Shown here in pieces: positions 20,459-30,900 of a stretch of 34,540 nucleotides of DNA. The stretch is from Clostridia bacterium. Its GTDB lineage: Bacteria; Bacillota; Clostridia; Oscillospirales; Acutalibacteraceae. The notes beneath the pieces are model-generated. The model was not told the origin of the DNA, did no database searches, and worked only from the letters and a program-made list of their open reading frames with translations. Numbering within the stretch: position 1 is the stretch's first letter; each line of letters starts with the position of its first letter. A program made the position numbers and the translations under genes. The DNA is taken from assembly GCA_017522205.1 (NCBI GenBank), contig JAFWZS010000040.1:1-34540 (forward strand), given 5' to 3'.

Positions 20459-23400
20459 ATGAGAAACTTTAAAAAGATTATTTCCGTTATTCTCACCCTC
20501 ACTCTCCTTCTCGGCACAGTGAGCCTCGTTTCAGGTGCAGAATTATGGAAAAGTAAAACAGTTTCATCACTCTCATTCGCAACACTTTCCGACCCTCACT
20601 ACTACCCCGATTCTCTTACGGGCGGTAACTGTGCGGCTTATCAGGATTACTGCAAGGGCAGCACAAAGCTTTACCCTCAGAGTGAAACAATTATCAGAAC
20701 GGCTATTGAAACAATGGCAAGACGAAATCCTGAGCTTAAATACGTGCTCGTACCCGGTGACCTTACAAAGGACAGCGAATATGAAGCTCACACAGGTCTT
20801 GCTGAAATTTTCCTTGAATATGAAGAAAAGTACGGTCTGGAGTTTCTTGTTACAACAGGTAACCACGATGTTAATACAACAGATGCAACCACCTTCCAAA
20901 ACGGCAAAGCAGAACAAGGCAGAGCTATCACTTCTGATGAATTCAAAGAGGTTTATGCTGACCTCGGTTACGATCTTGCTTACGAAACCTACGAAGAGTA
21001 TTACGCAAAGACTTACCCCGGTGAAAGCACTGACGTAAGAAACAAGCTTTCCTATGTGGCAGACCTCGATGAAAATCACCGTATTATCGTTATGGACAGC
21101 TGCGTTTATTCATTTGATGAACCTCAGAAGCAGCATACAGGCGGCGAGATTTCAGAAGAAGCTATGAAATGGATTAAGGGTATTTCTGACGATGCAAACG
21201 AAAAGGGCAAAACTCTTATGATGATGCTTCACCACGGTCTTGCTGCTCACATGGAAACTGAGCCTTCAATTACCTTTGCTTTCCCCCTTGACAACTACCT
21301 TGAGGTTGCTGAGCAGTTTGCTTCATGGGGTATCCACTATGCATTCAGCGGACATCTTCACACAGACGATGCAGCTTCTGTAATCAACGACGATGGCGAA
21401 GTTCTTTACGACTTTGAAACAGCTTCAATTACAGGTTATCCCTGTACATACCGTGAAATGACTCTCACTACCTTTGAAAACGGCGAGAGCGAAATGGAAG
21501 CTCAGAGTGTAGACTTTGATGCGGCATACGAATACAGCTACGGTGGAAAAACCTACGAAAAAGGTACTGCTAAGACAGCTATGTTTGATATCAGCTTCGG
21601 TGGAAATATGACTGAAAACGGCAAGGCTGATGCAGTAGATTTCCTTGCTGAAATGGCTTGCGGCTTCCTTCGTAAGTATATTACACAGATGAACGAAATG
21701 GGCAGCGTTGACGCTTTCCTCAAGAGCATGGATATTGACCTTAAGGCAATTATCGGCGGTTTCCTTGAGCCCTATATTGGTGAAGGTATTGCTCTTGGCG
21801 GTTACAATATTTTCTCTGTAGACAATATTATGTGGTTTCTTAACGACCTTCTCGGTCAGGTTTATGACCTTTACATCAAGGATCCTCAGAAGCTTTACGA
21901 CCTCATTTACGATATAGTTGCAAAGCTTGGTGCACTTGAGGTTTCCGACTATCCCAGCACAGCCTTTATTGACACTCTCGGCTTTGGCGACAAGGACAAG
22001 AAGGGTACATTTGATGTGCTTATTCTCACAATTATGGCATACTGGTACACCGGCAACGAGGATTCGGCTGATGACAAATTCATACAGGATGCAATCCAGA
22101 AGTTCAGAAGCGGTGACCTTCTTGAAAAGGTGTTCAACACTCTTGTTGATATTATCCTCAACGATATTCTTGACGAGGCACTTCTTTCAAAGCTTGAAAT
22201 CAGACTTGGAAAGCTTATGAACGACGATATAATAGGCAAGTCAATGGGCGGCGGGATTGACTATTTCGTAAATGTGGTTCTTCGTGGTGACCCCACATAT
22301 ATGAACCTTGTTGACACAATTTTCGCTCTTGAAATTCTTCCATGGACCAGCATTTACGATGTACTTGACGATCTTCTTATCAGCAAATATCTTACTCCGA
22401 GTCAGTTTGAAGGCACAGGCACTTACGTAGCTTATGTAATAAACGACTTTACAAGTGACGTTAATCCTCAGTTCAAGGGCGACTACAACGTAAAGTACAG
22501 CACTGAAAGAGTAGAAGTTCCCGTTACAAGAGCCAACTACAGACTTCCCACAATGGTCAGCGTTACTATGGGTAAAGACAGCAAGACAAGCGCTTACATC
22601 AACTGGTTCTCAAAGTACTCAGTTGGCGGCGACATTGAAATCTATAAGGCAGACTCTGAGCCCACCTTCAAGGGTATACCCACAGAAAAGGCTGACTTCG
22701 GTATTAAGCTTGAATCAACTCAGGTTCAGCGTTCCTTCCCCGGTATCGACCTTGGTATTGCCGGTTTCATTACATATATGTTTAATATGAACCGTCACAC
22801 CGTAACTCTTACCGACCTCGAGCCCGACTCAACCTACTACTACCGTGTAGGCGATGCAGAAAGAGGCTGGTGGAGCGAAACAGGTAAAATCACAACAGCT
22901 GACGGCAGCAAGAATACCACCTTCTTCCATATGACTGACCCTCAGTCACAGAGTGAGGCACAGTATGAAAGAGCCTGGGCAAACATTACCGAAACAGCAT
23001 TTGAGCTTTATCCCGATGCAGATTTCATTATCAACACCGGTGACCACGTTGATAGTGCAGACAACACCAAGCAGTGGCAATGGATGTTTGACACAGCTTC
23101 AAAAGAGCTTATGAGCACCTATATGATGCCCACAGCCGGCAACCACGAAACTCACGGTGAATTTGCTCTCTATAACAACTTCGCTCTCCCCTATGCCCCC
23201 GATCAGGATTTCTCAACGGGCACATATTACTCATTCGATTACAACAACGTTCACGTTGCAGTACTCAACACCAACGACCTTGACGAAAACGAAGCTCTTA
23301 CAGCTAAACAGTTAGAGTGGCTTCAGAAGGATATGGAAAGCAGTAAGGCACAGTGGAAGTTCGTTGCACTTCATAAGGCTCCCTACTCACACGGCTCACA

Positions 23401-23986
23401 TTACAAAGACGACGATGTTTGCCAGATTCGTGAACAGCTTCAGAACCTTATGCCGGCTCTCGGAATCGATATGGTATTCCAGGGACACGACCACGTTTAT
23501 ATGAGAACAGGTTCACTTGTAAACAACGCAAACACAGCTTACGATCATACTTACCTCAACCACGACGGTGAGGTTTACAGAACACAGATCAAGCCTACAG
23601 GTACAACCTATGTAATTTCAGGCACATCAGGCGTCAAGACCTACCTTACAAACGACCTCGGTGCAACTGACAAGTACTTCCCCAGAGGTGAAAAGATGCT
23701 TGCCGTTGACGCTCCCATGTTCTCCTCAATTGAAATTGAAGACGGCGTTCTCTACTTCACATCCTATGCAGTATTTGATGACCGCATTGAGGTTGAAGAC
23801 CGCTTTGCAATTCAGAAGGATACAACTCAGGGCGACGTTGCTGAGGGCTACACCGAACCTCCCGTAGAGGAAGAAAAGGAAAATAAAGTTCTCGACACAG
23901 TTCAGAAAATTGTCGAGGTTCTTGCAAAGGTTATTAAGGTTCTTCTTAACATCTTCAAGATTTACTTTATGAATCCGGTTAAATAA
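20459..23986 (+). CDS. Secreted protein with two metallophosphoesterase domains
   Basis: A 1175-residue exported protein. After a signal peptide (to about residue 27), domain 1 (about 38-330) is a calcineurin-like phosphoesterase: SDPHYY with Asp45/His47, GDLTKD with Asp101, GNHD at 134-137, HHG at 258-260, GHLH at 298-301. A helical region of some 300 residues follows. Then a fibronectin-like N-domain of purple-acid-phosphatase type (about 690-820) leads to domain 2: TDPQ with Asp827, GDHVD with Asp862, GNHE at 894-897, HKAPYSHG, and GHDHVY at 1009-1014. Both metal sites look complete. The protein ends in an amphipathic tail (VQKIVEVLAKVIKVLLNIF). Likely role: phosphate release from extracellular phosphoesters. 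AAGGAGG is 8 bases before ATG. It is monocistronic. Confidence 0.88.
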   Translation: MRNFKKIISVILTLTLLLGTVSLVSGAELWKSKTVSSLSFATLSDPHYYPDSLTGGNCAAYQDYCKGSTKLYPQSETIIRTAIETMARRNPELKYVLVPGDLTKDSEYEAHTGLAEIFLEYEEKYGLEFLVTTGNHDVNTTDATTFQNGKAEQGRAITSDEFKEVYADLGYDLAYETYEEYYAKTYPGESTDVRNKLSYVADLDENHRIIVMDSCVYSFDEPQKQHTGGEISEEAMKWIKGISDDANEKGKTLMMMLHHGLAAHMETEPSITFAFPLDNYLEVAEQFASWGIHYAFSGHLHTDDAASVINDDGEVLYDFETASITGYPCTYREMTLTTFENGESEMEAQSVDFDAAYEYSYGGKTYEKGTAKTAMFDISFGGNMTENGKADAVDFLAEMACGFLRKYITQMNEMGSVDAFLKSMDIDLKAIIGGFLEPYIGEGIALGGYNIFSVDNIMWFLNDLLGQVYDLYIKDPQKLYDLIYDIVAKLGALEVSDYPSTAFIDTLGFGDKDKKGTFDVLILTIMAYWYTGNEDSADDKFIQDAIQKFRSGDLLEKVFNTLVDIILNDILDEALLSKLEIRLGKLMNDDIIGKSMGGGIDYFVNVVLRGDPTYMNLVDTIFALEILPWTSIYDVLDDLLISKYLTPSQFEGTGTYVAYVINDFTSDVNPQFKGDYNVKYSTERVEVPVTRANYRLPTMVSVTMGKDSKTSAYINWFSKYSVGGDIEIYKADSEPTFKGIPTEKADFGIKLESTQVQRSFPGIDLGIAGFITYMFNMNRHTVTLTDLEPDSTYYYRVGDAERGWWSETGKITTADGSKNTTFFHMTDPQSQSEAQYERAWANITETAFELYPDADFIINTGDHVDSADNTKQWQWMFDTASKELMSTYMMPTAGNHETHGEFALYNNFALPYAPDQDFSTGTYYSFDYNNVHVAVLNTNDLDENEALTAKQLEWLQKDMESSKAQWKFVALHKAPYSHGSHYKDDDVCQIREQLQNLMPALGIDMVFQGHDHVYMRTGSLVNNANTAYDHTYLNHDGEVYRTQIKPTGTTYVISGTSGVKTYLTNDLGATDKYFPRGEKMLAVDAPMFSSIEIEDGVLYFTSYAVFDDRIEVEDRFAIQKDTTQGDVAEGYTEPPVEEEKENKVLDTVQKIVEVLAKVIKVLLNIFKIYFMNPVK

Positions 23987-23995
23987 AATAACGAT

Positions 23996-24032
23996 ACCCC
24001 GAAGTTCAACAAAGACTTCGGGGTGTGTTTTT
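23996..24032 (+). terminator. Terminator of the phosphoesterase gene, bidirectional
   Basis: Perfect 10-bp stem ACCCCGAAGT (23996-24005)/ACTTCGGGGT (24015-24024), then GTGTTTTT. It lies between two convergent genes. Confidence 0.9.
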
Positions 24033-24864
24033 ATCTGTAATACCTGTCTGTTCTTTTAAGATAATCAATGAGCATCATGGGCCAGTCGGTCTGAATTATA
24101 TCAAAGCCTCTGTCACTGAGCCAGCCCCAGCCCTCGTCTTCACTTACCGTAAGGGCTGTGTCGTCGCTGTGACCGCCTGAAAGCTGCTGCTTATAATTAT
24201 AGATTATGGAGTTCGCCCACACAAGAATACCGTCACGGTGCATTTTTTCTATGAACTCTTCACTTGCAACCTCGGCTGTGTCGTCTTTGAAAAGCACCTC
24301 AACGCCAACGTAGTTTAAACCGCTTTTTAAAAGGTTTTCGTGTTCGGGGTGAGTATCTCTGACGATAGGCATAAAAGGCAAATCAGTGGCAATTTCAGTA
24401 AGAATATTCACCACTTTTTTGTTGTAGCTGCTCTTGACTAAAATCTGATCTTCCATACCGTGCCTTTTAACCGCTTCATAGATTTTCTTAGGGTTCGACC
24501 AGAACTTATCTATGTTGATAAAGCATCTGCCCTTGAAGGCTTCCAGAAAATCGTCAAAGGTAGTTATTCCGAACTGAGTGGGTGCATTATCATAGTTTAC
24601 ATACCTGAGCTTTTTTATAAGGCTCATTGGCAGAGCATTAAGAAGTATCAGCTTATCAAGGTGGGCACTTTCCATCAACGGATGAAACAGAAAGAGCTTT
24701 CCGTCAACGCTGCAGTTAAGGTCAACCTCAAGCATATCTGCACCCTGCTTAAGGGCAATTTCGTAAGCAGCCATTGTATTGCAGGGAATGTTGCCTCCTG
24801 CTGCACCTCTGTGGGAAGTAATAATTATGTTTTCCTTTGCTTTTTCCTTAAGTGAAAAGTTCAT
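24031..24864 (-). CDS. GDPD-like glycerophosphodiester phosphodiesterase
   Basis: A 277-residue TIM-barrel phosphodiesterase of the GDPD/PI-PLC-like superfamily, without a signal peptide. Motifs: IITSHRGAAGG (catalytic His-Arg), NTMAAYEIALKQGADMLEVDLNCSVDGKLFLFH (metal-binding Glu-x-Asp and the second His), and DIIQTDWPMMLIDYL at the end. It would cleave glycerophosphodiesters to glycerol-3-phosphate and an alcohol. GGGGAG lies 6 bases before the start at 24864, which is preferred to the longer frame from 24882. It faces the secreted double phosphoesterase; a joint role in phosphate or lipid head-group scavenging is inference. Confidence 0.88.
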   Translation of the reverse strand: MNFSLKEKAKENIIITSHRGAAGGNIPCNTMAAYEIALKQGADMLEVDLNCSVDGKLFLFHPLMESAHLDKLILLNALPMSLIKKLRYVNYDNAPTQFGITTFDDFLEAFKGRCFINIDKFWSNPKKIYEAVKRHGMEDQILVKSSYNKKVVNILTEIATDLPFMPIVRDTHPEHENLLKSGLNYVGVEVLFKDDTAEVASEEFIEKMHRDGILVWANSIIYNYKQQLSGGHSDDTALTVSEDEGWGWLSDRGFDIIQTDWPMMLIDYLKRTDRYYR

Positions 24865-24919
24865 TCCGCTCTCCCCTTTCATTTATATAAAGATATCACA
24901 TACACAGGAAAATTGCAAC

Positions 24920-24949
24920 AGAAAAGAGACTGCACAAAGACAGTCTCTT
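24920..24949 (-). terminator. Terminator of the BIG2 repeat protein gene
   Basis: Perfect 9-bp stem AAGAGACTG (24924-24932)/CAGTCTCTT (24941-24949), followed on the minus strand by TTCTGTTGC; only 4 bases after the stop codon. Confidence 0.8.
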
Positions 24950-24953
24950 AATT

Positions 24954-27900
24954 TTATTCCGTCACCGTTACAAGGCAGGTTGCCATAAAGCCTCCGTCAT
25001 CTGTTTTAACGGTGATTATTGTTGTGCCTGCACCTGTGGGAGTTACAACGCCGTTTTTGATTGTTGCAACCTTTTCGTCGCTTGAACTCCAGGTGATGTT
25101 TTTGTTGGTTGCATCCTCGGGAGTGATAACTGCCGTGAGAGCTGCTGTTTCACCCATTCTGAGGCTTACTTCCTTTTTGTCGATTGTGATACCTGTTACC
25201 TTGCTTGCAACAGTAACCGCAGCCTTTGCCTTAACAATACCCTCTGAATCTGTTACGGTAATTTCAGCAGTACCCGTACCTACGGGAGTAAGTACACCGT
25301 CTTTTACGGTAACAACCTTTTCGTCTGATGAGTACCATTTGAGAGTTTTGTTATTTGCGTTTTCGGGGAAGACTTCACATTTAATTGTTGCAGTTTCGCC
25401 CTTATAGAGATAGTATGCATCGCTTTCCAGCTTGATAAGTGTTACGGGTTGAATAACGGTCACAGTACAATATGTCATATATCCGCCGTCAACAGTTTCA
25501 ACCGTAATCTTAGCTTCACCCTTACCCTTTGCAGTTACAACACCGTCTTTTACTGTTGCAACCTTTTCGTTGGTTGATTTCCAGAGCATTTTCTGCTCAC
25601 TTGCATCTGAGGGTGTGATTGTAGCCTTAAGGGTAACTGTACCGCCAACGTTGAGACTTACGTTTGTCTTGTCAAGGGTAATTCCTGCAACAGCCTTGGT
25701 TACAACAACCTTGACTGTCTTGGTGATGCCCTTTGTGTAAGCGGAAGAAATTGTGATTGTTACTTCACCCTTTTTAAGAGACTTTACGGTACCGTTTGAA
25801 ACCGTTGCAATGCTTTCGTCACTGCTTTCGAAAATAAGGTCACGGTTCTCTGCATTTTCGGGAAGAGCTTCAGCTTCAATTTTAATTACTCCGCCTTCGT
25901 GTACTGTATAGGTTTCAGTTTTAACCTTGATTTCCGTTACATTCTGAAGCACGGTTACGTTACACATATCAAGAAGACCGCCGTCTTCAGTTTTTACCGT
26001 AACGATAGCAGTACCCTTTGAAAGGCCGGTGATTTTTCCACCCTTTACTGAAACAACCTTATCGTCTGAGGTTGACCAGATAACGGTTCTGTTGTCTGCA
26101 TTTTCGGGAAGAACAGAAGCCGTAAGAGTTTCGGTTTCACCGTTGTGGAGAGTAAGCTCGTTTTTGCTGAGCTTAATCGAGGTTACAGGCTCATTTACCT
26201 TAACCTTACATTCTGCAGTAAAGCCGCCGTCTTCAGTTGTAACGGTGATTACTGCTTCGCCTCTCTCTATACCTGAAACTGTACCGTTATTCACAACGGC
26301 TATCTTTTCGTCACTACTCTTCCATGTTACGTTCTTGTTGTGGCTGTCTTCGGGAAGAACCTTTTCAATAAGAGTAAAGGTTGCACCCTTGTTTATTACA
26401 ATTGAACTTTCATTAAGTTCAACCTTTTCAGCCTTACGCTGAACTGTTATTGTGCAGGTTGCCTTGAAGTCACCGTCAGTTGTTTTAACCGTAATTGTAG
26501 CCTTACCGGGGGCAACTGAAGTAATCTTACCTGAGGAGTCAACAGTAGCAACTGTCTTATCGCTTGTGTACCACTTTACTGCCTTGTTGTAAGCGTCTTC
26601 GGGAGCAACTGTTGCTTTAAGTGTCAGCTTTGAACCTACGAAGAGAGTGTCCTCTGCCTTGCTGAGAGTTACACCTGTTACGGGTTCGTTTACTGTTACC
26701 TTACACTTTGCAGTTTTATTGTTTTCCTTGCTCTTTACTGTAATTGTTGCAGTACCGCCCTTAACAGCAGTGATAACACCCTTTGAAGATACTGTTGCAA
26801 CAGCTTCGTTGGATGAAGTGTAGGTTACACCCTTTTCACTTGCATTTGAAGGAGCAATTGTGGGAACAAGGGTATAGGTCTTGCCTTTCACCAGAGTTAC
26901 AGAGGTTTTATTGAGCTTGAGGGATTCAACGTGCTGCTTTACGGTTACGGTACACTTTGCAGTAATACCGTTTGAGGTTGTAACCGTAATTGTCGTCTTG
27001 CCCACCTTCTTAGGTGTGATTACACCTGATTTAAGTGAAAGAATCTTTTCGTTTGCAATCTTATAGGTAAGCTTTCTGTCGTTTGCATTGGTGGGTCTTG
27101 CAGAAGCCGAGAACTTTGCAGTTTCACCCATATAGACAGTAATTGAGGTTGCTGAAAGCTTAACTGAGGTTACGGGCTGCTTAACTGTCACCTTGCAGGT
27201 AGCTTTCTTTCCGTTTGAGGTTTTGACAGTAATTGTTGCTTCACCCTTACCTACTGCCTTGATTACACCCTTTGAACTTACTGTCACAACCTCATCATTG
27301 CTTGTGTACCACTTGAGTGTTTTGTTGGTTGTGTCTGAGGGTGAAATTGTAGCTTTGAGAGTATATGATTTTCCGTTGTTGAGTGTTACTGCTGTCTTGT
27401 TGAGTTTAACTGAGGTTGCAGCACGTTCAACCGTAACTGTGCAAGTTTTCTTGAAGCCACCGTCAACTGTTTTCGCAGTTATCTTGACTGTACCCGGTTT
27501 CAAGGGAGTTACAACACCGCTTTGTGATACCTTTGCAATTTTACTGTCGCTTGTGTACCATTTGATATTGGTATTGGTTGCATCCTTTGGATAAGCAGCA
27601 GCCTTCAGAGTGAGTGTCTTTCCGATGTAAACCAGAGCACTCGACTTATTTATTTTTATGCTTGTTACCTTCTTGATTACAGTTACCTTGCAGGTTGCCG
27701 TTTTATTTCCGTCAACGGTTTTGCAGGTGATGGTTACAGCACCCTTACCTACTGCAGTAATCTTACCTGAGGAGCTTACGGTTGCAACCTTCTTGTTGCT
27801 TGATGACCATTTCACACTCTGGTTACTCGCATCAGAAGGCTTAACTGTTGCTTTAAGAGTATAGGTATCACCCACCTCGAGAGTGCCTGATGTCTTGTTG

Positions 27901-30900
27901 AGCTTTACAGAGCTTACGGGCTGAATTACAAGCACACGGCAGGTATCTGTTTTTCCGTTGTCCTTTGTTTTGACAGTGATTGTTGCATAACCGGGGCCTT
28001 TTGCAGTAACAACACCCTTTGAAGAAACGGTAGCAACGTCGTTATCGCTTGAAGAATAGGTTACTGTTTTGATTGAAGCACTTGAGGGCTTTACTGTGGG
28101 TGTGAGTGTACTTGTCTTGCCCACATTGATTGTAAGTGAGCTCTTGTCAAGTGAGACACTTGTTACAGGCTTGATAACGGTAATTACGCAGGTTGCCTTG
28201 AATTCACCGTTGGCAGTTGCTGCAGTTATTGTGGTCTTACCTGTTTTTAGTCCCTTTACAACGCCCTTTGATGTAACTGTTGCCACCTTCTGATTGCTTG
28301 AAGTCCATGAAACATACTTGCTCGTTGCGTTGTCGGGCTTGATTGTTGCCTTGAGAGTATAAGTGCTGCCCACATCAACGTTTGCCTTCGTCTTGTTAAG
28401 GCTGATTCCCGTTGCCGGCTGAGTTACCGTCACACGGCAGGTGGTTGATGCATTGCCGTCCTTTGAGGTTACGGTAATAACTGCAGTGCCTACTCCGACA
28501 GCAGTAACAACACCCTTTGAAGAAACGGTTGCAACCTTTTTATCTGAAGACTTCCAGCTTACATTTTTATTTGATGCAGATGTGGGACTTACTGTTGCCA
28601 CAAGAGTCTTTTTCTTTCCTGCATCAAGTGAGATACTTGTTGATTCAAGTGAAACTGATGAAACAAGCTGAACAACCTCAACGGTACAGGTATCCTTGAA
28701 GCCACCGTCTTCGGTCTGTACTGTGATTGTTGCAGTACCCTTTGCCTTACCCGTAACAACACCCGATCCGTTTACCGTAGCAATGCTTTCGTTGCTCGAG
28801 GTCCAGATAAGGTCGGTGTTTGCTGCATCAGAGGGCTTTACAACTGCAGTAACAGTTCTGTTTTCACCCTTCGGTACGGTTACGCTTGAGGTGCTGATTG
28901 TAACACCCGTAACGGCAACATAAACCGTTACACGGCATGTTGACGAGTAACCTCCGTCTACTGAGGTTGCAGTGATCTGTGTTTCACCGCTCTGAAGAGC
29001 TGTTACAAGACCTTTCTGGTCAACTGTTGCTACAGTGCTGTCTGATGAGAACCAGATAAGCTCTCTGTTGGTAGCATTTACGGGAATAACTGTTGCAACG
29101 AGTGTGTGTGATTTTCCCTTTGCAACCTTTACGTCTGCTGCTGCGAACTGAACACCGAGTACGGGCTGAACAACGGTAATCTTACATTTTGCAGTATAGT
29201 TTCCGTCGTTTGTTCTTGCAGTAATGTATGCCTGACCTGCACCCACAGCCTTGATAAGACCGTGTTCGTCAACAGAGGCAACGTTGAGATTTGATGAGAA
29301 CCAATTTATCTTTGTGTCACTTGCGTTTGTGGGAAGTAACGTTGCAATTACAAGATGCTCTGAACCCTTTTCAAGTGAAATTTCCGTTGTGTCAAGATTT
29401 ATACCTGTTACGGAAACCTTGTTTCCAACGGTTACTATGCATGAAGCAATGTGGTTGCCGTTTTCGGACTGAATTCTGATTTCGGCTGTGCCTGCTTTTC
29501 TTGCAATTACGTTACCTTCGGTGTCAACGAGAAGGATTGTGGAATCGCTTGTGTACCACTTGATTTTCTGATTGCTTGCAGTTTCGGGATAAACTCTTGC
29601 CTTAAACTGATAGCGCTGACCTACATACATTCTGTCAAGCGAATCTATAAATTCAATTCCTGCAACACTCTGATTTACGCTTACCTTACATTTAGCAGTA
29701 TATTCACCGTCAACGGTAGTAGCTGTGATAATACATGAGCCACCGTCCTTAGCCTTGACGATACCGGCAGAATCAACAGTTGCAACCTTTTCGTCTGATG
29801 AGGTCCAGGTTACCTGCTTGTTTGTTGCTGCAGAAGGAGTTACCGTTGCAACGAGCTCAAAGGTTTCACCTGAGTTAAGACCGAGAACAGTTTTGTTGAG
29901 TGTGATTCCGTTTACACCGATAACAACAGTTACCGTACATGAGGCGGTAAAGCCTCCGCTGTTTGTCTTACAGGTGATAACTGCCTGACCTGTTTTGATA
30001 CCGGTAAGCTGTCCGTTTTTGTCAACGGTTACAATACTTTCATCTGAGGATGACCATGTAAGTCCGTTGTCTGAGGCATATTCGGGAATGATTGTTGCCT
30101 GAAGATGTGTTGTGCCTCCGACTGAAACCTTTGCCGTAGAAGGAAGCGTTACACCCGTTACGGGCTGAGTTACGGTCACTTCACAGCTTGCAGAAATACC
30201 GCTTCCGTCTGCAGCCGTTGCAGTGATTGTTGTCTTACCGGGATAAAGAGCCTTAACTTCACCGGCAGGTGTAACTGTTGCAACCTTTTCATCTGATGAG
30301 GTCCATATAACGTCACTGTATTTTTCACCCTCTGTTGTGGTTACGGTTGCTTTAAGAAGATGCACCTTACCGCTTTCAAGAGAAAGAGAGGTCTTGCTGA
30401 GTGTGACACTTTCTGCAAGGTCGGTTACGATAATCTTGCAGGTGATTGTGAGATTGCTTCCGTCTTTTGTTTTTGCAGTAACAAAGCATGTACCCACACC
30501 GTTCGGATAGAGAACACCGTCATAGTCAACGGCACAGACACCTGTGTTGTCACTCGTCCAGTCGAGAACCTGATTACCTGCATTTTCGGGAAGAATTTCA
30601 ACTCGTACTCTCTGTGCTGTTGCATCGAGAGTGAGAACCTTTACGGTATCGATAGCCTTAAGAGAAGTAATCTGTGGCTTTACGTTTACGTTGAATGAGC
30701 CACCCTTACCGCTGCCGTCAGTTGCAGTGTAGGTGATTTTTGCAACGCCTTCCTTAACACCCTTGATTTCAATTGAAGCAACGTCACCGTTTACCTTTGC
30801 AGCTGAAACTCTTACAACATCTTCGTTTGATGAAACCCAGTTAAGGTCCTTTATGCTTGCGTTTGAGGGGTTGATTTTAACGCTGAAGGTTCTTGTTTCG

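Noticed and set aside
20573-21079. Paired open frames of about 168 residues on both strands
   Set aside because: Both are shadows of the double phosphoesterase gene, whose frame contains clear catalytic motifs.
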